Assembly: GCA_903772945.1 (NCBI GenBank)
Contig: CAICTM010000258.1
Location: 19,533-83,532 of the forward strand
DNA length: 64,000 nt
Reading direction: 5' to 3'
Source: Seminavis robusta
Lineage: Eukaryota > Bacillariophyta > Bacillariophyceae > Naviculales > Naviculaceae
The notes beneath the pieces are model-generated. The model made no database searches and was not told the DNA's origin. It saw nothing but the letters and a program-made list of their open reading frames with translations. The position numbers and the translations under genes are program-made. Shown piece after piece: positions 8,510 through 18,803 of the stretch (position 1 is its first letter; each line of letters begins with the position of its first letter).

Positions 8510-10672
8510 CGGGCAGAAGTACAGCAAGAAGCAGATCAGCAAGGCACACAAGAAGATGGGAACACAGTCATTGAAGTGGCTCAGCCAAAAACTCCCAAAC
8601 CTAACGCTACTGATCCAATTGAAGGCTACGACCCAGTGACAGCCTACACGGTGGATGAGCATGGGAGAAATCTGGAAGTACTACCTGAAGTTGTCATTGC
8701 AGCCCCATTGAAGAAGTCCAGGTTCTGGAGGGGCTTGGCTATCTTGGCAGTACTTCTTGCTATTTTGGTTGTTGGAGTTGTGCTTATCATCACCTTCACA
8801 AGGAACAATGACAATGAGTCAGGACAGTTAGGTACAGCATTCTTTCCAATGATATCTGCATCCCCAACTGGATATCCTTCCATGGTACCAACTTCTGAAC
8901 CTTCCTTGGCCCCAACAAGCTCTCCTCTTCCGTCTATGGTCCCATCCACAGCTCCCACAGGATTGCCCACAGGGGACTTTTGTTATTTTGGCATCAACAT
9001 GACCTGTGAGGAACTCTACTCAGGGGAACCGTGTGAGACTTTCTACCCTGATGTACGTTTAGCAGATGAAAACTGTGCAAGTGATCCAATTGAAATGGTA
9101 ACGATATACACAGGATTTGATTGCATCACAGCCAACAACATTACAAGATCATCACTTCCACTTTCATGCAAAGACTTCAATGGGGGACCAACCCAACATG
9201 AATTTGCTTACCTAATTGTCACTCCCATCCGAAACAACAGCATTGTTTATTTTGAAGGGCCGGTTCATTACTTTGGGAAATCTACACTCAGGAATCCACT
9301 GTTGGAGCCAATCTCAGAAACTCTCAATTTTTCTCTTTATTCTTTGAACAACGATCATTCGAACACTGGAATTCTCCTACAAGAAGTAATTCTTGAGTTC
9401 TCCTGTCCCACAAGTTCCTTTGATGACTCCTACGGCGCAACACAGTTCAATGCCATGAGAAGCATAGAACAAGGATATGTTTCAACCGTTCATTCAACCA
9501 ACCTTGGGTTTGAATTCAACTTCCGGCTACATGTGGCGAATGAAGGAGTCTCCTCAGCAATCATAACCAGTCTGAGTCAAGCAACCAATTTTGATCCTTT
9601 CTTTTTTAACTTTACGGATTTGGTCGCATCCAGTGATGCCAAGGGACTCCTCCATCCAGGTGATGAACTTGTGTTGGACTCAATCGTTTCTGTGGGACTA
9701 GACGATGAGCGACACTATGGTTTCCTTACAGATATCGCGGGCATTTCAGAGGGTAACACAGCTTGCCGTCAGGGGAGTCACCTTCAGGTCACTTTTGGGC
9801 GCCGAATTCCAAGTATCTTAGAAACAGAGGGTCCATCCAGTACGCCCGCAGAGGCACCAACAGGTGTTCCCAGTATCCTTGACCAAACAACTGCACCTGA
9901 CAATGTGAACTCAGGGAACTCCATGCCTGTCCCAAACGAAGTTATCCACACTTCTTGTGACATTATTGTGACCATTGAATGTGTTGGGAGAACTCTCCAT
10001 GGTGCTGAAGAATGCAGCAGACTTTTGGCATGTCCTCATCCCTTCCCATCAGTACTGGGCATGACTTATACGGGGCAAAACTGTGGTGACGCAGAGGAAT
10101 GCACCGACTTTTTCCATGGTGTGGCCGGCGTTGATCAAGCACTTGTAATCATAAAAGTGCAGGACAGCCCAGTGCTGGAGCAAAATCTCAGAAAGGGTGA
10201 ACATTTCACTCTCCGTTCTGACTTTGGATTGGGGCCGTCCATCGAAATATTGGTACTGGACACCAATCGCACTCGGCGTCTCCAGTGGCAACAACTTGGG
10301 ACCTGTCTAACAGATGATGCATTAGTGGGCACTCCACACGGGGCCGTCACAATCAAGGCCATCGCTCCATCTATTGCAAGGAGACCACTTGCATCAATCC
10401 AGTTGCAAGTCCGCATTCAGAATAGTGGCAACACGATTGCCAACTTGACAATGGCAACAGCCAGCACCCCATCTGGCAACAGAAATTTGTTACCAGACCC
10501 ATTTGTTTTGGTTGCCCCAGGAGGCGACACTGTGCTTCCTCTGTCCAGTGACCGAGTGGATGACTGGATTACCAAACACCCCAACAGAAATCTTATGATG
10601 TGGTCAGCTGTGGTATCTGGTGTCACAGAAGGTGGGCAACCTTGCCAGGCCAGTGACTCTCTTCAATTCTAG
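8039..10672 (+). CDS. Single-pass membrane protein, PS/PT-rich stalk, duplicated ectodomain
   Basis: An intact 877-residue frame from ATG to TAG. The N-terminal cytoplasmic part contains two near-identical repeats of about 78 residues (1-77 and 78-157), each running from MNNPT through KQVxGLRRQ, a GGLRRG block and a VTPDS motif to a YPTG or HPTG ending. One transmembrane helix follows at about residues 230-252 (LAILAVLLAILVVGVVLIIT). Next comes a PS/PT-rich stalk (GYPSMVPTSEPSLAPTSSP), a style frequent in diatom surface proteins. Two cysteine-containing halves follow (about 317-595 and 640-877), the first starting CYFGINMTC and the second CDIIVTIEC. N-glycosylation sequons are present. There is no cleavable signal peptide, so type II orientation is implied, with the halves outside. 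Function unknown; cell surface or frustule-associated roles are plausible but unsupported. Confidence 0.85.
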   Translation: MNNPTGSQATEKQVRGLRRQAKATSTTRNHVNVATMAPLMKGGLRRGHQGTTVGAHFVTPDSHNNSRTEILEHPTGTMNNPTATPSMEKQVKGLRRQVNATSATINHANVGTMVPLVKGGLRRGPKGSHVGAQSVTPDSSNNSPTETLEYPTGMVETRAEVQQEADQQGTQEDGNTVIEVAQPKTPKPNATDPIEGYDPVTAYTVDEHGRNLEVLPEVVIAAPLKKSRFWRGLAILAVLLAILVVGVVLIITFTRNNDNESGQLGTAFFPMISASPTGYPSMVPTSEPSLAPTSSPLPSMVPSTAPTGLPTGDFCYFGINMTCEELYSGEPCETFYPDVRLADENCASDPIEMVTIYTGFDCITANNITRSSLPLSCKDFNGGPTQHEFAYLIVTPIRNNSIVYFEGPVHYFGKSTLRNPLLEPISETLNFSLYSLNNDHSNTGILLQEVILEFSCPTSSFDDSYGATQFNAMRSIEQGYVSTVHSTNLGFEFNFRLHVANEGVSSAIITSLSQATNFDPFFFNFTDLVASSDAKGLLHPGDELVLDSIVSVGLDDERHYGFLTDIAGISEGNTACRQGSHLQVTFGRRIPSILETEGPSSTPAEAPTGVPSILDQTTAPDNVNSGNSMPVPNEVIHTSCDIIVTIECVGRTLHGAEECSRLLACPHPFPSVLGMTYTGQNCGDAEECTDFFHGVAGVDQALVIIKVQDSPVLEQNLRKGEHFTLRSDFGLGPSIEILVLDTNRTRRLQWQQLGTCLTDDALVGTPHGAVTIKAIAPSIARRPLASIQLQVRIQNSGNTIANLTMATASTPSGNRNLLPDPFVLVAPGGDTVLPLSSDRVDDWITKHPNRNLMMWSAVVSGVTEGGQPCQASDSLQF

Positions 10673-10784
10673 CTAGCTACTTCATTCCTATTCTAGTAGT
10701 TACTTTGCAGTTCGCACAATTCGTGTACAACTAATTCCCTACTTCAGTACTCTACAACGATTTTTAAAAAGCTTGAGCCGGTTA

Positions 10785-13700
10785 CTACATGGCAGGCGAA
10801 GTAATTTCCGACATGTTGCCGATGCTGTTCTCGAGATAGATTGTGCACCCGTCGGTAGACTCTGAAATGTCGTCAGCGGCTTCCGCTTTCGGGGTTCTTT
10901 GCAGCTCTCCGGAACCCTTTCGGAGACCTTGAACACGCTGCTTCAGTTGCTCCGTCCTGCTCTTGAGGTCCTCTGCATTTTCTGGCCCATCCGATCCCAC
11001 TTTTCGTCGCTGAACCGCAGAAGCGCGACGGCGACGATTCATCTCGCGAGGTTTTCCGGCTTTGGCACTTTCGGTTGTGGCCTGTGTGTCACCAAAATCG
11101 CCGCTGTGGAAGTTCTGAATAGCATCGGAGTGGTCGTCGGTGTTGTCCATGGACTTGGCCCTGCGAGGACGTGTCCTTGCATCTCGCATACCCTGATTGG
11201 ACCCACGTTCCGATCCCCGAAATTCTTCGCGGACCGATGCACGAGTGCTAGCACGGCGGTTGCTATGACCAGAGGAACGATCCGAAGTCATTTCATTAGA
11301 TTTGTTGCGTCGGAGGCGTGGCCTTCTGACCAAATCAGACTCGCTTTCATCGATCGATTCCATGTTGACTTCTTCCTCGTCATCGATATCATGAACAGAA
11401 TCGTCAATATCAAATTCGCACTCGTTCTCCTGTGTATCCTTTGTTACTTCGTCGGCAAGAGGAGCAGCCTTGAACCACTTGTTCCACCCAGATTTGCTTG
11501 CCACGGAAGACCGTATGGACTTTCTCCCGGGCGTCATTGTGACAGCGTCAATTTTTGGAGGATCAGGTTCATCCGATAGCTGGCGAAAACTGCTGGACCT
11601 GTTGGTCTTTCTGTGGTCGTCGTCGTCGTCTTGACTGTTGCTTTCATCGTCAGAATCAAGAAGAAATCCACGACCCTTGTCTTTTCCACCTCCAACGAGC
11701 GCCTTTGGCATGGCACCGCCAGCGAGCTTGAACGCCGTTATTGCTTTCTTTGGTGATTTGTGGAATGCGCTCACTGCAACTCCTAAAATTCCACGACGGT
11801 CAGAAGAGTTGGTTGGTTGTGCTGACGCAACGTTATTGTCGTGCGCAGGGGCAGGGTTCGTAGGCTCATCGTCAGCAGAGGCGGCAGCGTCCTCGCCGCC
11901 GCCTTGGAATTGGAGCTGATGCAGGCGCAACTGATCGGTCGAGTTGGCCCTGCCTCGTCGTGGAATGGCCTTTCGAACGGATGGTCGATGGGTTGTTCCC
12001 GCAAATCCACCCGTCGACACGGGGGGTGCGGCGGGAAGCGATGCCCCCGGATCATCCAATGCTGATTTTGAACGTCGAATTACCTGTCGGCGCTTGTTGA
12101 TCTTGGGAGTTTTGGGAGCCGATGCAGTTGGTGCTGCTCCAGCGGATGCCGCCGGAGCGGAATCAAAGGTTGACAACTGTGACAGTTGCTGATTCAGAAT
12201 ATCCATGTCCAACAATTCCGTACCACCGTTGCCATCGAGACACTTGATGACAATTTCTTCTTCCTCTTCCTTTTGCCGTTCCTGCCCATGGTAGGAAGCA
12301 GCAGTGAGAACTTGTTGTGCCATGCGATTCTCCATATTCGCTCGCCCCCGTCCACCCGTCTTTTTGGGAGTTGTGGCGGTTCCTCCTGAACCTCCATGAT
12401 ACGATCCTCCCACAATCATGCGTTTCGCCAGCTGATCCTCCATTTGTGTCTTGGACCGTGGCGGAATTCGTGGACGTGTCCGTTTGGGTGTGGTCGCAAG
12501 GTTGGCATCTGTGGCTGATTTGGATCGTGCAAATTTGTTGCTTCGTCGCATGGGTGACTTGGGTGGCATATCCTTGGGTATCTCCTCCTTATCTGTTTTC
12601 AGTAGCTCCTTGTGCAATTGGAGTTGAATCAATGGTTCCTGTGCACGTGGTGGCGACACGGATCTTCGAGGCTTGTCGTTGTTTTTTCTGGGACTTTGGT
12701 TGGGAGAGTTTGCCTGGAATGACGTTTCGAATTTGTGATTGTCGTCCGCAGCCTTGTCTGCCGGTTTGCCGAAGGGGGAATCTGCCGCGAACGAAACTTC
12801 AAACTTGCTGCCCTCGTCATTGTCGTCTGGTTTGATAAAGGGTGAATCCACTGCGAAGGAAACCTCAAATTTGTTTTCTTCTGGTTTGGATGTTCCACAG
12901 ACTCCACAAAATTGCAATGCCGTGACTTCATGTTCAAAATTACACGAGGGGCAAGTCCACACATCTACTAATCCATCCTTTTTGCTGACAATACCTGGCT
13001 CGTGATGTCCTGGTTCCGAGCTGTCGTCTTCGTCATCTTTGACACGTGTCGTAATGGCCATTGGCTTGGCATTTGGTGTGTCTTCAATGACCTTAATTTC
13101 CCTTACGGGCAGCCCCAACATGGCCAAGTCTTTAAAGGATGCTTCTAGTTCTTCAAAGGCCGCCAATCGGTCGAGCATTTGACTGGTTTCCATTGTTTCG
13201 TCTTTTGTGGGACTGGGTGTGTACTGCAGTGCTGGTTCTTTGGCAGTCTGCTGCTGCTCTTTGGTGGGAGAGGATGGATGATTTCTCCTCTGTGGTTCTG
13301 GTTGTTCAATTTTGTGGGTCAATTGTTGTATTTGTGCCTGTTGCTGTTGCAGCATGTCAGCTTGCTGCTGAATCAACTGTGACTGTTGCTGTAGTGTCTG
13401 TTCCATTTTTTGTCGTTCCTGAAGAGTCTGTTTCTGAAATTCCAAGAGTGCTTGTTGGTGTTTGTTCATTTCCTCCATTTGCCTTTGCAGTTGGTCCAGT
13501 CTGTTGTTTGTGTTGGTGTTGCTATTGCTACTATTCTGACTACTTGGAGAAGTGTTGTTGTTTGTACCAGTAGCAGCAGGAGGCACCACAATGGTCCCAT
13601 TCTCAGTGGCTGTCTGGACCAGTTTGTGCATGGCTGCCGCCAGTTGATCCGACAAGAGAGGATGTTTCCCATTTGGATCTTCTTGTGTTGATTGTCCCAC

Positions 13701-14516
13701 GGCTTGCAAGATCTGCGCTAGCATGGCATCTGGATCTGCCACCAAGATGTGTTTGTGCTGGCTACTATGCATAGCAGAAGTGGAGCTCATGCCCGTGCTG
13801 TGACTTTCACTGGTTGTGGTGGTGGTATAGGAATCAGCTGGTCGTGGGAGTACCAGAATGGTGGCAGCAGATTGCTGGTTGGTGGTAGTACTAAAGCTGG
13901 TACAACTGCTGGTGATGGCAGTGCTGGGACTGTTTTGCAGAGTACTGAAGCGAAGACTTCCTTCTTCTGAAAAGCTAGTGGTGCTAGCTTGTTGTTCCAC
14001 TTGCTGCAGAGCATTACCATTAGCAACGGCATTGTTGTCCTTGTCTTCGTCATTCGTGGCTAATGGGTTAATCCCGAGCTGGGTGATTGCGTGACTGTGC
14101 CGGCGCGACGTGGACTTCGACAGGCTCGACTTTTTAGGGTTAGGGGTTTTCGTGAGTCTGCTGCTTTCGCGTCGTTCTTTGCCACTGCTGCTGCTGCCTT
14201 GGCCGTTCAAGCGTCGATTGGAAGACTGCTTCTTCAAGGTGCCACCGTTGCTACTATTAATATTAGTAGCACTAGTAGCACTAGCACTAGCACTAGCACT
14301 AGTAGCACTAGTAGAAGAAGAAGACTTGGAGGATTTGCGGGAGCGCGAACTCTTCTTGCCGGCTTCTGCTGGTCGCTCTGAGTCGGAAGACAACGGGACT
14401 GTATCGGGAGTCGCGTCGCCTGTAGACTTGACGCTGATACTGGTAGTGTCTGCCATGGTGGTTGGTGCTATCGGTGTATCCTTGGTGCTCCCGTAGTTAC
14501 ATACAGCGGCCGCCAT
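10785..14516 (-). CDS. Large disordered protein with a RanBP2-type zinc finger
   Basis: An uninterrupted 1243-residue frame starting at the ATG at 14516. The N-terminal 330 residues are serine/threonine-rich and low-complexity. Residues about 338-408 form a glutamine-rich coiled coil (QMEEMNKHQQALLEFQKQ and following QQQ runs). A zinc finger lies at about 516-541: W-T-C-P-S-C, then F-C-G-V-C-G, matching the RanBP2 pattern (W, CxxC, then CxxC); such fingers bind ubiquitin, RNA or Ran. Straight after it is a triple repeat, KFEVSFAVDSPF, KFEVSFAADSPF and KFETSFQANSP. The C-terminal half is basic and serine-rich with many R-x-K-S sites (ARSKSATD, RRSKSALDD, RRAKSMDN, RRNKSNE) and an acidic patch. 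No transmembrane span. It is probably a nuclear or cytoplasmic scaffold or RNA-associated phosphoprotein; the exact role is unknown. Confidence 0.8.
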   Translation of the reverse strand: MAAAVCNYGSTKDTPIAPTTMADTTSISVKSTGDATPDTVPLSSDSERPAEAGKKSSRSRKSSKSSSSTSATSASASASATSATNINSSNGGTLKKQSSNRRLNGQGSSSSGKERRESSRLTKTPNPKKSSLSKSTSRRHSHAITQLGINPLATNDEDKDNNAVANGNALQQVEQQASTTSFSEEGSLRFSTLQNSPSTAITSSCTSFSTTTNQQSAATILVLPRPADSYTTTTTSESHSTGMSSTSAMHSSQHKHILVADPDAMLAQILQAVGQSTQEDPNGKHPLLSDQLAAAMHKLVQTATENGTIVVPPAATGTNNNTSPSSQNSSNSNTNTNNRLDQLQRQMEEMNKHQQALLEFQKQTLQERQKMEQTLQQQSQLIQQQADMLQQQQAQIQQLTHKIEQPEPQRRNHPSSPTKEQQQTAKEPALQYTPSPTKDETMETSQMLDRLAAFEELEASFKDLAMLGLPVREIKVIEDTPNAKPMAITTRVKDDEDDSSEPGHHEPGIVSKKDGLVDVWTCPSCNFEHEVTALQFCGVCGTSKPEENKFEVSFAVDSPFIKPDDNDEGSKFEVSFAADSPFGKPADKAADDNHKFETSFQANSPNQSPRKNNDKPRRSVSPPRAQEPLIQLQLHKELLKTDKEEIPKDMPPKSPMRRSNKFARSKSATDANLATTPKRTRPRIPPRSKTQMEDQLAKRMIVGGSYHGGSGGTATTPKKTGGRGRANMENRMAQQVLTAASYHGQERQKEEEEEIVIKCLDGNGGTELLDMDILNQQLSQLSTFDSAPAASAGAAPTASAPKTPKINKRRQVIRRSKSALDDPGASLPAAPPVSTGGFAGTTHRPSVRKAIPRRGRANSTDQLRLHQLQFQGGGEDAAASADDEPTNPAPAHDNNVASAQPTNSSDRRGILGVAVSAFHKSPKKAITAFKLAGGAMPKALVGGGKDKGRGFLLDSDDESNSQDDDDDHRKTNRSSSFRQLSDEPDPPKIDAVTMTPGRKSIRSSVASKSGWNKWFKAAPLADEVTKDTQENECEFDIDDSVHDIDDEEEVNMESIDESESDLVRRPRLRRNKSNEMTSDRSSGHSNRRASTRASVREEFRGSERGSNQGMRDARTRPRRAKSMDNTDDHSDAIQNFHSGDFGDTQATTESAKAGKPREMNRRRRASAVQRRKVGSDGPENAEDLKSRTEQLKQRVQGLRKGSGELQRTPKAEAADDISESTDGCTIYLENSIGNMSEITSPAM

Positions 14517-15502
14517 TGTCTTCTCTTTGCGTTTCTAAAAAATTCAAACTGTGAGAAGCATTGATTCTGGGTGGTTGCTTCACTTAAGAATTGATGCGAG
14601 AAATGGCTCTTGTGAGGCATTTCAGTCGCAATAATGACTATTACAATGACTGAATCCATCAACTATCAAGAGATTTAAGACAAGCTTCTCTTCACCGATT
14701 ACGGAAATTACACGTAATTATCAATTCTCCCCATCAATTTTCTTTCCTTCCCCTCTCCTCTATTCGATTGTGTTCTCTCATTGCGGCTGTCAAGAAGTCA
14801 ATAAATCTACACCCCACTTCTCAAGGTGAAGGAGTACGAATAAGAAGGGAAAGGGGTCACAATGTCAATGATGCTGTACCAACTGGTAAGACGATAAGAC
14901 TTCTGCACATACGATTTACCAGTTTGTACGAAAGCTTCCTCCTTCCCTCCAATTCCAACATTCAAACTACAACTTGATAGCTCTGACAGCTTATCAAACT
15001 TACATGTACATGTAGTTCTTCGCTCGTTATGCTCCTGGCTAGCTAGTGGTGGGGTTAGCCAGGAGGAGCTGCAGGCTGCCGCTCCGGGGTCTGGGAGTTG
15101 TGTGAAGGTGTTTTGGACTACGGTATTGCAAAGATCTATCATAACCTGCTCCAGCGACAGGTTCAAGTGTTGTTCAGACTGAGACTCTGTGCTCCGGGGT
15201 TGGGCTTGCTGGATGGAACACGCGTAGCAGACAGCACCCGAAGCAACATATGTAGTATTCGTTATAGTTTATTATGAATGATTGATTGAATATGGAAGAG
15301 CTACATGGGCCCTTGCCTGCACTGACTGACTGACTGACTGACTGACTGACTGATGTGTTTGTCAAACAGCCAGCAAGTCTCGAGCGGATTGGTCCCCCCG
15401 CCCTCTTTCCATCCGCTTGTCGACACGTCAGCTCTTGCTTTCCTTATTTGCGGTTTGCACGGCATGCAGGCATCATGCCTACAGACTTGCAGTGCTTATT
15501 AA
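14517..15502. other. Spacer; contains (ACTG)8 microsatellite
   Basis: Nearly 1 kb upstream of the zinc-finger gene and downstream of the GDCD-module gene. The only clear structure is a perfect ACTG tetranucleotide array at 15321-15352. Small open frames show no protein-like signal. Confidence 0.5.
15321..15352 (+). repeat. (ACTG)8 microsatellite
   Basis: Eight perfect ACTG units, 32 bp, in non-coding DNA between two genes. Likely length-polymorphic. Confidence 0.9.
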
Positions 15503-16760
15503 TTAAAATTCTGCGGGGGACAGTCCAAAACCAACGCTACCAGTGTTGAAGAACACATTGCTGGAATCGAGGGCCTGGAGGTACACGGTCTGGTACGAAA
15601 ACACTTGAAAGTTGTTGCGGCGCTGCGAAATCTCAAACGCGGTAGGAATATAGTTGGCGCTCGTAGCGGTCCAAGTCATTTTGGCATTCCAGCGAATTTG
15701 CTGAGTGGCTTCTTGTGATGGAAGGTATTCTGCTTTCCCAATCGTAATAGCGATATCGTGAAGCTGATTGTTGTTATTGGCAAAGATACGATCCACTTCG
15801 TCCGTCAACCACTTGTCCGTCTCAACACCCAACGCTTGATACTCGGCGTTAGTGGGCTGTCGATCGTTCTGGGTAATGGTGTAGTTCAAAAAGACTGCCA
15901 TATCTCTGGTGGCCGACACGGGGAAGTTGCTGGCTTCCAATGCCGCTTGATCCGCAGGATCGATGCAAAAGTCGGTACGAGCGTTGTGCGATCCACGACA
16001 TCCAGGAACCGGCTGACCGGCATTTCGTTGGAAACAAATCAAACCTGATGGAAAAGGAATGTGGAGGAGAGAATGCAATCATGTTAGTAAAAGACTAGCT
16101 AGCAGTAGTACGGTATCATTGTTCTGCTTCCAAACCGTACCTTCTTGACATTCAGCGTTCGTATCGCAGTCACCTGTATGGATGGAGAAGAGAGACAGAT
16201 TGCAAGACAGATGTTAGAAGAGATGTCTCTTCACCAGCTTGGCAATCACGAGATATCAAAAAGGAGGTTCCAACATACCTTGGCATTTTCCAAGAGGAAA
16301 TGGCCCATCGCCGTTGTTTCCAACCACGGTAAGCGGGGGACCCAATAGACTTTCAGGAGCACCAATGGGAACACAGTAGTCTGTCCTATGGGTCACTTCA
16401 CCTTCCGCAATATTGCAAAGGGGAAGCGGATCACCAGCATGTCTATGGAAGCATTTCAAGTTATCGCCACAATCACTGCCGTTCCGAAAGCAAAACAAGA
16501 ACACAAATAGGTCCGTCCAGTCCATGAGTGATGGATTGCCCGCCACCATCAATCTACTGATTCATTCGTCTACATCGCACTTACCTGTCACTATCACAAT
16601 CTCCCTGGCAAAGACTCAAAGGATACGTGTTGGTAATCACATGTTGACCCTGAATCACATCCTGTTGCAATTCCCGGTCCTCGTCTGCGCCAAGCCGGGC
16701 GTCTGTTACGGAAACCAAAACGGCCAAGACCGTGAATCCAAAATACAAGAACTTGGTCAT
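15503..16760 (-). CDS. Secreted protein with two GDCD cysteine modules, four exons
   Basis: Exons on the minus strand: 16760-16585, 16475-16279, 16173-16141 and 16044-15503, each with GT and AG borders; together 948 nt, giving 315 residues. The ATG at 16760 begins a clear signal peptide (MTKFLYFGFTVLAVLVSVTDA). Two cysteine modules follow, each reading GDCD, then a C, then L-x-C-F-x-R-x-A-G-x-P-x-P-x-C: CQGDCDSDSDCGDNLKCFHR, and CQGDCDTNAECQEG continuing LICFQRNAGQPVPGC, each with a downstream DYC or DFC. Such modules recur in diatom secreted proteins. The C-terminal 170 residues (AVFLNYTITQ, WNAKMTWTATSANYIP) are not recognised and may be a beta-rich extracellular domain. Splice phases agree across all junctions, including a 33-nt microexon. 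Probably secreted or cell-wall located. Confidence 0.8.
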
Positions 16761-17349
16761 GTTGAATGGAATACGCAACGTCGAGAGGATAGTACGGTAG
16801 ATGATGATAACACAACGTCCTGTGCTTTGCAAAAAGGCAAAGTTTATAATAAAGAGGACCAAATTTGCAAAAGTGAAGCGATACACATTCCTTCTTGCAT
16901 TGCGACGATCAACACTTCTTGCGAAAACTTCCACCAATGCTCTCGCCCACTCACGGTTTTGGCGATCGCGAGTCCGCGGGAGTTGATGCCCGCGTCCTTT
17001 GACGCAAAACGCTCTAACAACCAAGAGATCGATCTTCAGAGTGCTAAACACAATAGCTTTGGCGAGAAAGTGTGACTCCCTCCACCCTAAAGACAAACTA
17101 CACAACTAGAGAGCAAGGTGCGCTGACGAAAGGATACGGGCAAAATGGCGAAGCCACGGGTTTCTAATTACCAAACAGCCCTCACTCGTTTGAGGTATCG
17201 TACCGTACTGTATGCAAATAAGCTCCGACCATGCATCTGAGCAGGAGCACAAGTAAGTAGAGTAGGTGTCCTTGACGTCCGGGGCACTCTATCTCTATTC
17301 GAAGGCTACTAGTAGCTAGTTGCTACCAGGTAGCTAGCTAGTAACCAAG
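16761..17349. other. Divergent promoter region
   Basis: About 590 bp between the divergent GDCD-module gene (minus) and the proline/glutamine-rich gene (plus). The last 50 bases before the ATG at 17350 carry ACTAGTAGCTAG and GTAGCTAGCTAG palindromes. An open frame that continues upstream of the signal peptide on the minus strand is judged to be 5' UTR. Confidence 0.45.
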
Positions 17350-17891
17350 ATGCAGATCGATGAGGTGGAGCTTGATCGCTTGGTGGAGGACGATGAGTCC
17401 ATGGCCATGTTTACGATTCGTAGCAGCGACGGCAAAATAGCGCCTAAGAACGCCGTAGCCCAGGAGAAGATGAACAAGCTGAACGAATCAGAGTTGATCT
17501 CGTTGATCCGAGGTCTCTACCTGAAGCCTCCTCCAGACAACGATAATGACATTGCGAGGGCCACGAGTTCCCCTCCGAAGGACCAACGCGACGCCGTGGA
17601 AGCAGAACGCAACAAGTCCGAAGATCACGAACAAGATCGCGGCAAGCCCGACCGACGTCGAAAGCATTCTTCGAGTTCCAGCGTCGCTTCCGGTATTGCA
17701 AGCGCTTATTCAAGAGGATTCTTTCGGCGTAAGAAGGAAAAGAAAAAGTCCAAACACACCGACAAGTACGACCCGACGCAACGGTCTGGCAGGAAGCGCA
17801 ACGCAACGAATAGCACTACAGAGACGACCACAGAAGAGTCTTTTGAGTTTCTGAACGACCGTCATCCACCTCCTCGTACTATTGATGGCCC

Positions 17892-17930
<39 letters not shown>

Positions 17931-18803
17931 TCCGCAACACCCGCCGCATCCTCACTTTTACGGTCCGTTCAACATGTACGCTCCGCCACAATGGTATAAT
18001 GCCTTGACATCAAGGCCGCCGCCTCTCTACCATACGGATACGGCCCGCCGCCTTTGTACAATCCGTATGCATACCCGCGGCCAAGGCCGCCACCACCCCC
18101 AATGGGAATGCCGCCTCAGGCTCTCATGTATCCGTATGGGGTACCGCCGCAGCTACCGGTACAGCGTCGCGCGCAAACATTACCACCGCAGCAACTGGGG
18201 CAAGGGCAACATCCTCAGCCACAGCAATTGCAGCAGCAGCAGCAATTGCAGCAGCAACAGCAGCAGCAATGGCAGCAGCAACAGCAACAGTATCAAAATG
18301 TTACACAACCACCCAACGACCCACAGGCACCGATTGCTTCGGAGCCCAAGGAAAAAGAAATTACTACGGCAAAGCACGAGGAGACCACAGCCGAAGCTAC
18401 TAATGGCCCAGACAACAAAACGGCACCACCGGATGCGTCCAACGTTGTCTCGCCAAGGTCAAGAAGCACGTTGACCTTGGAGCAACGTAAAGATCGTTTG
18501 AGGCAATTTCTGAGGTATCAGCATCTTGTGGCCGCAAAAGCGTTTGCAAAGCAAGGGGTCATCGAAATCGATGGCAAAAAGTATCAGGTAAGCTCGGCGT
18601 CAAAGGCGGGTAGCAAGATGGCCGCGGGAAGCCGAAACTCCAAAGATGATAGCAAGGGTAGCAACACGAAGAAGTCTTCGAGCTGCTGCAGCGGTTGGTG
18701 CTGTGAAGGCTGTTGCACTGGTTCCGGGGTACTGTTCCCTGGTTTTTGCTGCATCCCTAAATGCATCTTTATGGAGTGGAAGTATTGTGTTTGCATGTAC
18801 TAA
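17350..18803 (+). CDS. Pro/Gln-rich protein with Cys-rich tail; one-base frame break
   Basis: The 5' frame starts at the ATG at 17350 and stays coding-like to about 18030: acidic N terminus, a basic KKEKKKSKH patch, a 12-residue glutamine run, then proline/tyrosine-rich sequence ending RPPPLY. From about 18030 the sensible sequence continues in another frame (PYGYGPPPLYNPYAYPRP), through a second glutamine-rich region and a conserved-looking LRQFLRYQHLVAAKAFAKQ helix, to the TAA at 18801-18803. The junction TACCATACGG would be in frame with one additional C, so a single-base deletion or consensus error is the simplest explanation. The C-terminal 40 residues are very cysteine-rich (CCSGWCCEGCCTG, FCCIPKC), suggesting palmitoylation or metal binding. 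A CAG/GTAAGC at 18587 could instead be a splice donor that removes this tail. Function unknown. Confidence 0.6.
17893..17928 (+). repeat. (CAG)12 trinucleotide run coding polyglutamine
   Basis: Twelve perfect CAG codons inside the proline/glutamine-rich gene; a second, interrupted CAG/CAA run lies at about 18222-18292 in the downstream part of the same gene. Confidence 0.9.
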
